From positions 1,550,001 through 1,614,000 of the forward strand of contig CM073196.1 of NCBI GenBank assembly GCA_037042915.1: a stretch of 64,000 nt of DNA. Direction: 5' to 3'. Under the pieces are notes generated by a model. The model was not told where the DNA came from, did no database searches, and worked only from the letters and a program-made list of their open reading frames with translations. Below are positions 35,365-47,724 of the stretch, in pieces (position 1 is the first letter of the stretch; each line of letters opens with the position of its first letter). The translations under genes and the position numbers were made by a program. This DNA is from Auricularia sp. M13. Taxonomy: Eukaryota > Basidiomycota > Agaricomycetes > Auriculariales > Auriculariaceae.

Positions 35365-37018
35365 TCATAATTTCTCGTCTGCTTCCTCCGCCTCCCGTTC
35401 CGGCTCCTCGTCAATACGTCCAGCCTCGGCAGCTGCACGAGCACTCTTTTTGCGCTTAGCAGACTCTTTGAGCTTGGCCCATCTCTCGCGGAATTTCGCG
35501 ATTTGCGCGCGCTGAGTCACGTTAGTGCAGGCCGCAAATCAAGTCACGTGAACATGCCTGCTTTTCATTCTCTTCTCGTGTTACGCGTAGCTCGTCTTCC
35601 AATTCACGCGTTCGCCTAAGCAGCATCGTCTCCCTATCCCGCGCCGGCGCAGGGACAGGCGCAGGTAACGGTGCAAGTCCTGGAACGGTCGGTAACTTGA
35701 GATTGGGAAATGACATGTCGACTATGGGTTGGGGCAGCAAAGACGACGCTCCAAGACGTTGCTGCATCTAAGGAATAGTCAGATAACTTTTCTCAATATG
35801 ACACCCAATGTAACGAACCTGACTCCGGGCATTTAGGATACCGTCTCTCAGCTGCTGCTCCTGCGCGGCGCGTTCTTTGATGTGTTTTTCAGCAGCGGCT
35901 AACTTCTCATCGGCCACCTTGAGCCGCTCCTTCAATTTGGCATTTTCCTCCTGCAGAGATCGTATGCTCGGTTCATCAGGGATTACGAAGAAGCCGTCAC
36001 TAGAGGAATCGTCTATGTATTTGGATTGGCTTATGAATGAGCCGCCCGGCGCAAGCTAAACATGCAAACTCACCATCATCGAAGTCGACTGGAATATGGA
36101 AGGAAGGCGCTGGCCTGCCCTTGGGTTTGAGAGTGGAGCTCAAGGAGTCGTTGAGAGCTATTTGGGTGACTTGGTCCCCCAAGGCGTCCGCGAGTGATTC
36201 TTGTATCTGAACCTGGTCTTTGTCGGCGACGTGAGGACCTAATACATCTTCTGCATCGGAGGAGTCACTGCCAGAGCTGACGCTTTGCAAATGTGACAGG
36301 CGCGAGGCAGGCGGCGACAGTGGTGCGGTGGCAAAAGCCACCGGCGACGAGAAGCGATCCAACATCGCTTCCACGTTCTCCCAAAAGTCCTTAAATGGAT
36401 CGGCAGCGTCGCTCTGAAGAAAATCAGCACGATGCTAGGAAAAATGATCACGCTCTGACGTGCTGTCCGTCCAGGACCATGTACGACTCCCCGAAGGGCA
36501 GTTGAGACTCGCCCAAGCGCGATCCCGAGCTCGTGCGCGAAAAGCTGGTCGGGGGATACTGGTGTTGGCTGGATCCAGGCAGTTGGGACATGATGTACGA
36601 GGGCGACTGAGGTGCGGAGGATGTTGGGCTGCGACGAGACTGCTGTGGCAGCTGTGGCACAGATGGATCCTTGCCCTGGGCCTCGAGCTCGGCGATCTTG
36701 CGCTGCAGTTCCTTGCCAGAGTTGTTGTGCTCGGTGTATAGCATTCGGAGCGTCCGTTTGGTCTGCGTTCACAGGTCAGTTCGCGCGGCCAGGCGCTGCG
36801 ACGCGAAGCGAGACGCACGCCTTCCACCGAGGAGGTCTCCATCGCGCGCTTGAACAGCTCGGCGGCGCGATAATGCTCTTCCGCAGCCTTCACGAGCAGT
36901 CCACGGGCTTTGAAGTCTTCAGCATTGATGGCATGGACATGTGCCTGTGCGCGGTCTGAGCTCGCGTGCGCGGTGAGTGCTTTAACACGTGGCTGACCTT
37001 GTTGAGCGGGGTGTCCAT
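35365..37018 (-). CDS. MIT-domain coiled-coil protein, Atg38/NRBF2-like
   Basis: Exons read MDTPLNK, then a MIT-type three-helix region: RAQAHVHAINAEDFKARGLL, VKAAEEHYRAAELFKRAMET and MLYTEHNNSGKELQRKIAEL. A Ser/Pro-rich linker and an acidic segment lead to a C-terminal coiled coil: SLQEENAKLKERLKVADEKL, RETMLLRRTRELEDELRVTR and KFRERWAKLKESAKRKKSAR, ending EREAEEADEKL at 35365. MIT plus C-terminal coiled coil is the layout of Atg38/NRBF2, an accessory subunit of the autophagy PI3-kinase complex I; the assignment rests on architecture and the HAINAEDFKARGLL-type helix. The first exon joins the second with a one-base phase mismatch, perhaps another indel. Confidence 0.65.
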
Positions 37019-37363
37019 CTCGAAGCGTCGTCAGAGGTGACAGTAGACGTATGGGATACAGGCGATGAAGACTGAGTGCAGATTGCCGTATAAGAGGGCG
37101 GGCACTCGAATGACTGCTTTTGTGCTGTGCAAAACAACGGTGAAAGTGCAATCGGGGCCTGGCGATCTCCGCTCGCACAATGCTCATTTTCGAGAGTGCA
37201 ATTCAGTTAGTCATTGGATATCCGACATCAGTAGTGTAAAAACAGTAGACAGAAGAACGTCGATAAATAACATGAATCGAGGCGCAAAAAACACAAGAGT
37301 CCGGTCGGCGGTCAGTATCGCTCACATCTAACTGGGTTGTGGTGGCACTACACCAGCATTCAA
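37019..37363. other. Intergenic region between CAF-1 and the Atg38-like gene
   Basis: 345 bp, AT-richer, with no recognisable gene. It should carry the Atg38-like promoter and the CAF-1 3' end. Confidence 0.35.
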
Positions 37364-40198
37364 CTACATCTCTGCGTTAATCAGCACTGCAGGACAGCTG
37401 TAACTACGTACCCAAGCCTCAGGCTTGACCACCCATCGCCTGCCCTTGCGCTCGCTGATGTCCCGGATTTTCTTCTCGATGCAGTTTTTGAAGACCCTGT
37501 GCGCTCGGAGATCCTGGTAGACCTTCTCACACAGGACGGTCAGGGGCCCTTCGTGCTTCGTAACGGCTTCCAGCAAGTACGGCAGGTGCTCCTCCGGGAA
37601 GACGGTGCTCGGCGCGAGCGGCGCCTTCTTCACAGTCGTTGTAGGTGTTGTGCTGGAGACGCCGGCCGAGGACTCTGCGGACGTTTGCACCGGGTTGTTC
37701 GCAGGCTGAGCATGAGCAACAGCGGCGGGTGGCCGTCGCTGCTGTATTGTTGGTTCCTCGCCCGACACCCATGTGAAGGGATCGATAGCGCACGGCGTGT
37801 CTATGGCAAAGCAAATCAATAACGACGTTCAGGTGGTCAGGATAGCTCACCATTTAAAGGCGCAAGCGATATGCACGCAGAGCCGCAGGTATTTCCTTCT
37901 TGGCAGCGCTCCCCTCCCAATACGGTCCCTTGATCCAAGGAATAAGAGGGACGACCTTCCGCTTCTTCTTCCCATCGTCGCGAGCACTCGTCGCAGCCTT
38001 CCGTTTCTTCGTCGCGAGCGGCTTAGAAGCGGACGAACTCGCCGACTGTGACGGTAATGGTTGATAGGCTGGGGTAGGAGACGGTGCCAGGAAGGGATCA
38101 TCGTCGAGAGGCGGCGGGCTACCCTCAATTTCCTCGATCTCGTCGTCGGCTGCGAGCCACGAGTCCGCGTCGTCATCATCATCCTCGCCGGAGTCGACGG
38201 ACATGGCATCGTCGATGGCCTCGCCCGTCCCTTCCTCGGGCTCTTCTTCCCAATCTTCTTCACTGTCGTACTCGTAGTTCAAAACGGCAGAATCCTGGGC
38301 AAAAGGAGTTCGAGGGCCAACGGATGCGGATGACTTCGTCCATGTGCCTGGCATGATTCATGAGTAGGGAAGAGAAGAAGGCAGAACAAGTGCTTACCCC
38401 AGTATGCTGGACGTACATCCTCATGGTACTGTAAAAGCTTGATTGGAAATCGCTTCCTGTCTTTGAGGGTACGCAGGAGTCTTGAAACGGCCGCCTCATC
38501 GCCCTCCTCCTCAGCATCGTTAAGTTTGTCCATAACGTCCTTGACGCTCGCGCCTGATATTGCCTTGAGCCCTCGTGGTCGTGTAGGCACCCTGCGGTAT
38601 TGAGCTGGTACGCGGGAGACAAACTCCTTCAGTAATTCTGTGCATTTGATCAGCGTGCTGGGATGGTACATTGATTCCAGCCCTACCTGCAGGTGTAGCA
38701 GAAGACGAGGCAACTTCTTCATCCTTGACTTCAATGACGACCACCCCGTTGTCGTTCAATTCGATAATGTCGGGCTGCTGCTGGCATTCCTGCCGGTATT
38801 TCGCTGTGATAAATCTATTGACCGGCGCAAGAGTCGCGTCCTTCTTGACCGTGAAGGGATGGAAAGTCGCGTCAAAGTCGCTAACGGGCTTATCGTTCTT
38901 CAAAGCGGAGGAACCAGATATGCTGGCCTTTGCCGCATGATCCTTGGAGGGCTTCTTGAAGAAACTGGCGAAAACAGCGGCTGATTTCTTTGTATCCTGC
39001 TAGACGGTCAGGGAACGTTCATGCGAAGGCCATCTACTGACCTCCTTCTCCTTGGCCTTTGCGACTTTCTTGGCAGCATCCTACTTGCGCTGAGTCTACA
39101 GTCCATTTAGCAATATGCCACGAACCTTCGGGGCTTTCGCTGGGTCCGCTTCGGGTTTATTCTTCTTTTCGCTCGCTGTTGCTTGACGATTCTCTTCGCC
39201 CTGTGCAACCTGAGCCGGCGTAGTCTCCTTGTCCGAGCGTGCCTTGTCTGCCGGAGAAGGTGCATCCTGGTTCACATCCTGCACATGGAGCTTAGAGCCT
39301 TTACCCTTCTCTTTGCGCGACTTCTTCAACAGTTCTTCGCGTTTCTCCGCGGGCAATGCATCAAAGAGCGCGCGCAATGTGGCTTTCCCCTGGGAGTGGT
39401 GTAAGGCGCTTCCATTGTATTATGCGTGGTGAGGAAAATAGACATACCTTGATGCGGTCCGCGCGCCGAGCCTCGAGCTTCGCGCGCAAGTCCTCGGGGA
39501 GCATGGACAGGTCCTTGACCTCCCATCTCCACTCACAGAGCGAGGCGGCAGCATCATCTATTCCGTAGTTGACGCGCTCGGCCACCGTGGTTGATCGCCT
39601 TCTCAATAACGGAAAGCGGACAACGGTCCGCGGATGTGGCGGAGGCAGCCAGTTCGGCGTCGGGGAGCAGCAGTTTGCGGATGTTCCTGGCCAGACCGCC
39701 CTGGAGCATTGTGCTGTCGTGGGAAAGTCAACATGGGCCGCAACAAGAGACGAGAAAGGAACGCGCCTTTCGTGGGCGAGCTTGGCGATGAGTGGCAGGT
39801 GTTCATCGGGAACGACCTCGAGCACGCCCGGGGCCTTCTCGCACATGTCGCGAAAGCGGACGATTTCTAGAGTGCAGAGACCGTCGTCGGTCAGCGTGGT
39901 CGCGCTAGGACCCGAGCAACATACCCTGCATGGTGTCGGACAGTTTGTCCATGGGCAGCGGCTTCTGCTTGATGCTGGCCTTGCCGTCGTGTAGGGTGAC
40001 GCTCGTCGCATTCTCTGCGCGTAGCCATCAGGGTCAGTACGTGGTCGTGCGAGCGGAAAGCGGGCATCAATAGGAGGTGATTTTGCGGGCTCTACGTACC
40101 GTCCTTCTTGCCTACGCGCGCGGAAAAGCATAATTACGCGTTGAGCTGGCGTTCAAATGGCTGGCGCGCGCTGGCTGCTCACCTTTCGCGGGCGACAT
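37364..40198 (-). CDS. Chromatin assembly factor 1 large subunit (CAF-1 p150/Cac1/Rlf2)
   Basis: CAF-1 deposits newly made H3-H4 behind replication forks and binds PCNA. The gene starts at 40198 (MSPAK) and its N-terminal exons include SIKQKPLPMDKLSDTM, IVRFRDMCEKAPGVLEVVPD and CEWRWEVKDLSMLPEDLRAK. A Lys/Glu-rich section (KKSRKEKGKGSK, KKVAKAKEKE) is a short KER-like region. The family-defining middle reads FKKPSKD, VSDFDATFHPFTVKKDATLA, KLLQYHEDVRPAYWG and PFAQDSAVLNYEYDSEEDWE with a long acidic stretch. The C-terminal winged-helix-like part has VFPEEHLPYLLEAVTKHEGP and ends KGRRWVVKPEAW plus a short tail. Frame breaks lie at about 37856 (AAA run) and near 39600-39760. RFC starts 75 bp upstream, divergently. 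Confidence 0.9.
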
Positions 40199-40273
40199 GG
40201 TGGAGAATGCGGGAAGGGAGGAACGAGACACGCTCGCCAACTCCGCAACTCCGCTCACCACTTCCGTCCCGCC
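40199..40273. promoter_or_regulatory. 75-bp shared promoter of CAF-1 and RFC genes
   Basis: Two outward-facing ATGs (40198 on minus, 40274 on plus) leave only 75 bp. A gcgggaa element (about 40209-40215) matches the core of E2F/SBF-type cell-cycle sites, and an acgcgt (MCB-type) site lies just inside the first CAF-1 intron near 40136. Both fit S-phase expression, but such short sites also occur by chance. Confidence 0.6.
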
Positions 40274-41666
40274 ATGTTCCTGAAAGGCAAGCAGCCCGCA
40301 AAGAAGGACGCGCCGAAGCACACTGTAGACCCTCAGCTGCAGCCTTGGGTTGAGAAGTAGTATGTAGCTCGAATGAACCTCTGGATTTCGAAATTCTTAC
40401 ACGGCTTGCAAGCCGGCCCAAAACCATCGAGGACGTGACTGCGCAGGAACACACGGTCGCCGTACTGAGGAAGACGCTAACCTCGACCAACGTAAGCTCT
40501 TGAGCGTATTATAGGTCTTGATTAACGCGTCTAAGCTGCCCCATATGCTATTCTACGGTCCTCCCGGCACTGGCAAAACAAGTACCATCCTTGCGCTCGC
40601 CAGACAACTATACGGGTCTGCATGTTTCCTCAGATATATCGTCATATAATTCAGTACTGATCTGCGTTATAGCCCAGATAACTTCCGCACCCGCGTCCTC
40701 GAGCTGAACGCATCCGACGAGCGAGGAATAACCATCGTTCGCGAGAAAATCAAGGACTTCGCGCGTCAAACGCCGCGCGCAAACATCGTCTCGTCGGACG
40801 GGCAAACATACCCATGCCCACCATACAAGATCATCATCCTGGACGAAGCAGACTCGATGACCCAGGACGCGCAAGCCGCGCTGCGTCGCATAATGGAAAA
40901 CTACGCGCGCATAACGCGTTTTGCCTCGTCTGCAACTATGTGACGCGGTTCGTCTCTACGTCTTGGTCTTCTGTGCGTACGCAAGACTGATAGACTGGTT
41001 CAGCATTATCGAGCCTCTTGCATCTCGCTGCTCGAAGTTCCGCTTCAAGCCGCTAGACAACACCTCGACGCACGCGCGTCTGGAGCACATCGCGCAGCAA
41101 GAAAACGTGAATATCGCGCCAGAAACCATCAAGGCCCTCATCGCGTGTTCGGGCGGCGACCTGCGGCGCTCGATAACCTACCTCCAAACAGCGTCGCGGC
41201 TCGCAAATTCGCAGCCCATATCGCCGCGGGACATCCAAGAAATAGCAGGCGTCGTCCCAGATGATGTGGTGAATGACTTTGCGCGGACGCTGGGCATCGA
41301 CACGCGTTACGGCCCGACAGCACAGGCGGACGAAGACTCCATGACCGTCGACGCCTCAGTGCCGCCTGCCAAGGGGTTCATGCCCGTGCGCAAAAAGGTG
41401 GCGGCGCTGATGCGCGAGGGGTATTCCGGCGCGCAACTGTTGATGCAGGCAAGTCCATATTGTCCTGACTGTCGTCGTTTGTGCTGACAGGCTTGCCACA
41501 GCTGCATGACGTGCTAATAGAAAACAACAACATCAACTCCAAGCACAAATCCAAATGCGCGCTCGTCTTTGCCGAAGCGGACAAAGCGCTCTGTGATGGC
41601 GCGGACGAAGAGCTCTGGATCCTCGAGGTCGCACTGCGCTGCAGCAAAATCCTTGCTTCCGAATAA
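40274..41666 (+). CDS. Replication factor C small subunit (RFC4 / yeast Rfc2 type)
   Basis: A clamp-loader AAA+ ATPase that helps load PCNA onto DNA. It starts [20 protein letters not shown] and reads [20 protein letters not shown], then Walker [41 protein letters not shown], Walker [21 protein letters not shown] and the arginine-finger region [19 protein letters not shown]. The C-terminal collar has [39 protein letters not shown] and [20 protein letters not shown], ending SKILASE. Introns lie after VEKY, STN, LYG, YVTR and LMQ. The invariant CLVCNYV is broken by one missing base in the T run at 40919-40922 (reads as ASSATM in the given frame), strong evidence of a sequence error. Confidence 0.95.
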
Positions 41667-41753
41667 GTACAAACCTTTGCCCGTCGTGTATGTTGATAGC
41701 AAGTGTATTTGTGTTGAATTCCACAGTGTCTAAATGGCGAACCGCATTATAAA

Positions 41754-44070
41754 CTACACGCCTCTTGGGACGATTTTGAACGACCCATTTGGCTGCACGG
41801 CCGCCACCTCGCCCGATGGCACCCAGTTGTCATCACCTGCCCGACGGTCTCCCAAGCCAACCGTCCCAATGGTTGGGCCACGGAAAAGCAGCTGCACGAC
41901 GCATTTAACAGTTTAGCTAATAGTGGAGCGGGAAGAACGTACGTCGCCAACGAGCGGTGTGGACCCCTCTGTATCAGCGTCTTTGATACCAACGACCTTG
42001 ACTTCAATGTTCGTTGCCGGTGGCCCGACATGTTGAAGCTCGCTGACGAGGTCGCCCGGAGTGGGCGGGAAGGATTGCACGTCAAGAGGATGAGAGCCGA
42101 AGACTGGCCCCATGACAGCCGGATGCTGGAACGTGTTCACAATGGGTGTCGACAGCGCTATGCGCGCTGACGGGAGCGTCACCGCGTCCACAGGTCCTGC
42201 GCTCCAGTCAGGATACGCTGCAAGAACAGACCAAGAAATCACTCCGAACCACCACTAAGCACGACGGCGCGCAGCGAATCACCCATCGGCCCCAACGCGG
42301 CGCGACGTGCAGGTCCAAATACGAGCGAGTCCCAGATGGTGTCCTTGGAGAGGGCGCCGGCTGCCAGGGCCACGCTCTTCTGGCGCCAGGCGAACGGCTT
42401 GAGCGCGCCCGAAACGGCGGACAGGACGGCCTTCGTGAGGGAATTCAGGTGCAGGCGGGTCCTGCGCGTGGCGTGGTCAGCGTGGGAACAGGGGACAATG
42501 TACGGCGGGCGAGCGCACACGAAGAGCACGGTCGGCGGCGGCGCATGCTCCGATTCGACGACGCGCAGGATCTCGGCCAGGTCTGGCGCTGACACTGGAC
42601 GGACGGCAAACAAAGAACAAAGATGAGATTGACAGCTCGTGGCAGACTGCCATGTGGGAGCGCGTTCTCACCGTCAGTCTCGGAGGTCGCGATGAGATGT
42701 GCCGAGGGCAGGGTGGTGAAGCTAGCTCCTATCTCAACGTGAGCGTGGGAATGTCCGGCAGGCGCTTGGTGCACGCCGACGGACCCTGGTAGAGAGCCGT
42801 GTAGGCTATTGCGCGTCCAAATGGCGTGCCGAGGGCAAAGGCCGAGACGACACTGTCTGCCGCGGAGAGAGCATTTTGGTATGGCAGAAGGAAGTGAGCG
42901 GCTACCACTCCCGCGGTCAGATTCTAGGCACGATACACGAGAGACTCAGTAAACAGCCGCAAGAAAGTTGGGGAGTGCCGGGGAAGGGTTCCCACGGACC
43001 TCGTGAGTGAACTGAGTTGCTACAAGATCCTGCACAGGCCGGCATGAGCGTGCGGCAATGAAGGGGAGCAAGAATACCACCAACATCGTTGGGACCGCGA
43101 GAAAAGGATATGTTTAGCAGGTCGGACGGCTCTGCAAGGTAGCTTGTTAACCGGAAAGGTTGCGCAGGTGAAACAGGACTCATTCAATAGAGAGCACGCA
43201 CGGATAGACGGCAATTCAGCTTTCTCCTCAATTCCCCGTTGGCGGATGTCCTCCCACTTGAACACGGTGACACCAAGTTGCTGAGCATGACGGCGGATGT
43301 CTGTCCGCAGCTCGCCGACGACGATGACGACGTGCTTCTCTGCGCCAGACGCATCCGACAAATGCTCGAGCACATGCACAAGGAAGCTGGCATGCAGTAC
43401 GATGGCCGACGGAGGATGTCTCTCAAGCACGTCGTTGAGGAGGTTGAGCGACGTGAGTGTTACGGACGGAACAGCGATAGCAGCCAATGCGAGGTCAGTA
43501 ATCAGCCATTCTACGACTGATAAGTTCTCTGTTGTCCTTGTATGAGTGACAATTACCGAGACTGTCGTTGAGAAGCAGTAATACGCGTGAGGCGCGCGGA
43601 GTAAGCACCGGGCCCCGTAGAAGCCCGGACGCGAACGCAGCGACGCGGTCTTTGAGGTCAGCGTTGCCAATCTGTGGCAAAGATGAGCAGCTACGACTGA
43701 ACGAGCGAGACGACGTACCTCAGTGCCCCAGAGTGTCCTAGAGCCCGTGAAGTCGGACTTGACCAGGTCGTTCGCGGTCTGCACCTCGCGCGCTGGGCGC
43801 ACTGGCAGCTGGGTTTCGTGTTAGACACGCCCACCGTTTTGCTGAGATGGGTGTGCGCACCCTGGCCGTCAAGAAGCCAGTGCCGTAGTTCCTGTAAATG
43901 GCGCTCTCGCCCGGTTTACGCGTCTTGCTCGCGTCCGACTGGCGGCCGAGGATGAGCGGCGGGACGAGCGGCGTGGGCTCGAGCCATTTTGTGGCAAAGT
44001 ACACGGCGGCGGCAATGAAGCCGAGGGTGTAGGTCAGGTTGTCCGTGTGCAGCAGCCAGTCTGTGCTCAT
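41754..44070 (-). CDS. AMP-binding (ANL superfamily) enzyme, fungal acyl-CoA-synthetase-like
   Basis: The gene starts at 44070 with a membrane-anchor-like N-terminus (MSTDWLLHTDNLTYTLGFIA) and WLEPTPLVPPLILGRQSDAS. GESAIYRNYGTGFL, ANDLVKSDFTGSRTLWGTE, SGLLRGPVLTPRASRVLLLL, LALAAIAVPSVTLTSLNLLN and VFKWEDIRQRGIEEKAELPS follow. The C-terminal half has SAPDLAEILRVVESEHAPPP, LYQGPSACTKRLP and VFGSHPLDVQSFPPTPGDLV, with the end WVPSGEVAAVQPNGSFKIVP and a stop at 41754. The order follows acetyl/acyl-CoA synthetase-like proteins of basidiomycetes. The expected TSGTTG-like P-loop is not obvious; SYLAEPSDLLNISFSRGPND stands at that place, so activity is uncertain. The splice before WVPSGEV needs one extra base. 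SF3A1 starts 67 bp away, divergently. Confidence 0.7.
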
Positions 44071-44137
44071 CGCGATTGAAAGCAACCGGGAGTCGGGAGT
44101 CAACAGCGCCAAACACCGAGCGTCGCTTCCGCAAGCC

Positions 44138-47033
44138 ATGTCCGTCGCCGTCGCGCCCGCTCCTGCCCCCGCCCCCGCCAACGGTCACGCCAACGGCCAC
44201 GACGTCCCGATGGACGAGGCGACTGGGCCCAGGTTCGCCAGTGGTCTCATTCTCCCGCCACCAGAAATTAAGAGTGCGTGCAGACTGTCACTTTACTCTT
44301 GCCCCGACCTGACTATGCCCCCGCCCTCGCAGCTGTTATCGACCGCACAGCGCTGTTCGTAGCGCGTTCCGCCAACCCGCCCCAGTTCGAAAACAAAATC
44401 CGTCAGAACCAGGTCTCCGACCCCAAGTTCTCGTTTCTCAACCCGGCCGACCCTTACCATGCATACTATAGGCATCGTATGGCCAGGATCGAAGCTGGGG
44501 AGGAGGAAGAAGCTGCTCCCGCTGGAGCTGGGCAAGGAAAGGAGGCGGGAGACGCGCACGCGCAGGCCGCGCCCCAACAGACAAGAGGCAGGGAGCCGCC
44601 TGCGCCAGAATTCATGTTGGACGTGCCAAATATCTCTGCCATGGACCTGTGCGTGCATTATGCCTACATTGACTGTTGCATTGACCATATGAATATAGCG
44701 ATACTATACGGTTAACGGCGCTGTTCACAGCCCGTCGCGGCCGCACTTTCCTGGCCGCGCTGTCTGCTCGGGAAGGCAGAAATTATCAGTTCGAGTTCCT
44801 GCGGCCATCGCACACGCTCTTTGGCTATTTCAACCGCCTCGTCGAGCAGTACACCAAGGTCCTGTTACCGCCGAAGGAAACGCTCGATAGGTTGTCGAGG
44901 CTCGCAACTCCGGACGGCAAGTGGAAGATCCTTGAGGAAACGCGCGAGTATGCAGAATGGGAACGTATCAAGCGCGAGCGCGAGAAGAAGCGGCAGGACG
45001 ACAAGGAGGCGGAACGCAGTGAGTTTCCTTGCAATTCAGCATCCCATGGTGACTCAAAAGTTCGTCGCAGAGGCGTTCGCCGAAATTGACTGGCACGACT
45101 ATGTCGTTGTGCAAACCATCGAGTTCACTGCCGCGGACGCCACCTCGGATTTGCCGATGCCTATGACCATTCAAGAGATGGAAAGCATGACCGTTGCGCA
45201 GAAGAGAATCACAAACATGATCACAGACTCGGCGGCGGAGGACATCGATGCGTACAACGCGCGTCGGGCTGCTTCTTCTGCACCCCAGGCTTCTGGTGCG
45301 GATGATGATGTGCAAATGGAAGAAGGCGGCGATGAGGCGGAGGAGATACGGCTGCGGAAACGCAAGGAGGAAGAAGAACGCGCTCGCGAGCTGGAGAGGG
45401 CGAAACAGATACAGGCCACTTCGCTCGACGCGTCCGGATCCATTAAGATTCGCACCGACTATGTGCCCAAACGTGTGTTCTTCTACTTCCGCTTCGAATC
45501 TGAACTGACATTGTACAGTTGGCAGGAAGGACAAGGGTCCCAGCCACACTACGTGTCAAATCTGCGGGCAACAAGTTCCTACGGACGAGATCCAAGAGCA
45601 CATGCGCATCGAGCTTCTGGATCCGCGCTGGAAAGAACAGCGCGACATGCTCGAAGCTCGCAAGGCGCAGGCCGCCGAGCTGCAGAAGGGCGCGGACGTC
45701 AGCGCAACGGTCAAAGCGCTTGCGCGCGCGCGTGTCGATATCTTCGGCGACGAGCAGGACGAGGTTGCTCGGCAACAGGAGAAGGCACAGCAGGAAGCGC
45801 AGGCGAAGGAACGCGAGAAGAACGTCTGGGACGGCCACACCGCGTCGAAGCTCACGACGCTGGAGAAATACCAGTCGAGCGTCAACTTCGATGAGCAGAT
45901 TGCGGCCATCCACCGCGCAAAGGGACTCACGTGCGTCCCTATGCCTTCTCCACGCCAAGATTGAATTGACGATCTGTTATTTTGCAGTGCTGAAGGGTCG
46001 AACATCGGCCCAGGCATCGGGCCCTCGTCCGTGCCGCCGCCCATGCTGACGACTCTTCCGCCGCCGCCGCCCTCGCTCCCGGTGAATCCCAACTTTGTGG
46101 GCGGCGCACCACCGGCTCCCGTGCCCATTGCCGCAGTCCCGCCTATTCCTGCTATACCTGTCCCCCCTCCAGCATTCGGCCAGCCACCGCCCATGATGCT
46201 TCCTCCGCTGCACTACCCGCCCGTGCCCATGATGGGAGGCCCACCCGTGCCCGGCGCGCCGCCGGGCATGCACCCGTCCCGCATTGCCGCCCTCGCAGGC
46301 GGCCCCCCTCCGCAGCTTGCGGGCCAAGTGCGCAGCGCGGACGAGATGGCGGGTGGCGATCTCCCGCCAGCCAAGCGGCAGCGCGTGGCCAAGCTGCCCG
46401 AGGGCCAGTATTATCCGGTACGTATTCCCTGATGTCCAAGTTTTGTTGGTCGCGGCCTGGCTGGCCTTCCCTGCCATTCTGTCCCACACGCCTTCTCCAT
46501 CCGCGCCATCAAAACGATGGTTGTGCAGGCGCGTTCAACGACCCTGCCGTCGCATGCGCAGATGGTTTAGCCTTTGCCGTACTTTTTCATTGTCCTGCCA
46601 TCGACTGTTCATTCATTCCCGAGGTCTTGCTGTGCTCACGCGACGCCTGTTTTGTTGGTTTACAGGAAGCCGATTGGGTCAATATGCATCCTGTACGTTC
46701 ATCTCGTGCGCGCACCGCAATTATTTTTGCGCTGACACTGCCGGCGCGCAGCACCCTATTTCTCTGCGCATCCAACTGCCGTCTCATCCAGAAAAACCAG
46801 AGTGGAAGATGGACGGGAGCGTGGTGACAGTGCCGGACTTGCCGGTGACGCTCCTGCTGTCGACGCTCCGAGACCGCATCATTCACCAACTGGGCTCCGC
46901 CGTCGCGGCGTCCAAGATGCGAATTTCGTACGGTGGCAAGATGCTCACGAACGCCAACAGCATCGCCAGCTACAACCTCGAGGACGAGGACCTGTTGACG
47001 TTGACGGTCAAGGACGAGAAGAAGAAAAAGTAG
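44138..47033 (+). CDS. Splicing factor 3A subunit 1 (SF3A1/Prp21)
   Basis: A U2 snRNP subunit needed for branch-site recognition. The Pro/Ala-rich start (MSVAVAPAPAPAPANGHANG) leads to SURP1 (VIDRTALFVARSANPPQFEN, KIRQNQVSDPKFSFLNPADP) and SURP2 (FLAALSAREGRNYQFEFLRP, SHTLFGYFNRLVEQYTKVLL). The SF3A3-binding region follows: FVAEAFAEIDWHDYVVVQTI, MTIQEMESMTVAQKRITNMI, EEIRLRKRKEEEE. CQICGQQVPTDEIQEHMRIE and LLDPRWKEQRDML come next, with a Pro-rich linker of about 150 residues. The C-terminal ubiquitin-like domain reads ISLRIQLPSHPEKPEWK, VTVPDLPVTLLLSTLRDRII and MRISYGGKMLTNANSIASYN, ending in a KKKK tail. All expected domains are present. Nine or so exons are joined by short introns. Confidence 0.95.
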
Positions 47034-47615
47034 TGAGTCACGAGCAAGAAAGGCGCAAGCGGCGCCGGGATAGTATTGTCAAGCACGCACGCGCGCAGAG
47101 AAAGAGTCGGCCATGGCTACATGTATGAAAAGCAAAGCAGGGGATGCAGAACAGAGAGCGAGCTCATACGGGCGAATAATAAAGTATGCGAATCGAGGAG
47201 ACAACAGCAGGAGGCGGAGAGATATGCAGAGGCGTTGCGGCTAAGTCAACATGAGGCGTGTCGGATCGTCAAGAAAGAGCTGGTGGTGTACACTGACTAG
47301 TAGAGTGGCAGGATGTAGCGTACCGGGGACAACCATGAGCGTCATAGTCTACAAAGGCGCAACGAGTGTGGGTGGGGGTATGTGGTTCGTGCTGTATCAA
47401 CGGGCAGGGTATATGCCGAGTGCTTGCTCGAATCAGCCAAGATTGAACGGGGTGTGCGATGGGCTCCGCGATGTGAGGCGGATGGCGCTGGCGCGCGGCG
47501 GACCGCGGCGGCAGGGCGTCTATCGGGAGGGTGTATGCGCGCCGCGGCGGGGGCGGGGACGGGTCCGGCGGACGGGTCGGGCGGGGTGTGCGGGCTGGCT
47601 GGGCGCCGCTCAGAG
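47034..47615. other. Convergent intergenic region, no gene seen
   Basis: 580 bp between the stops of SF3A1 (plus) and the poly-Q gene (minus). Long open frames here are GC-driven chance frames. No repeat or RNA was identified. Confidence 0.35.
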
Positions 47616-47692
47616 TCACGATTTTGGAGGCGCCGGCGGCGGTTTGGAGGTCTGCGCTGGCTGCTTCTGGCCGGGCTGTGTTGTGCACTTGG

Positions 47693-47724
<32 letters not shown>

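Noticed and set aside
40919-40922. Programmed ribosomal frameshift in RFC
   Set aside because: No slippery heptamer or downstream structure, and similar breaks occur in many unrelated genes; a sequence error is simpler.
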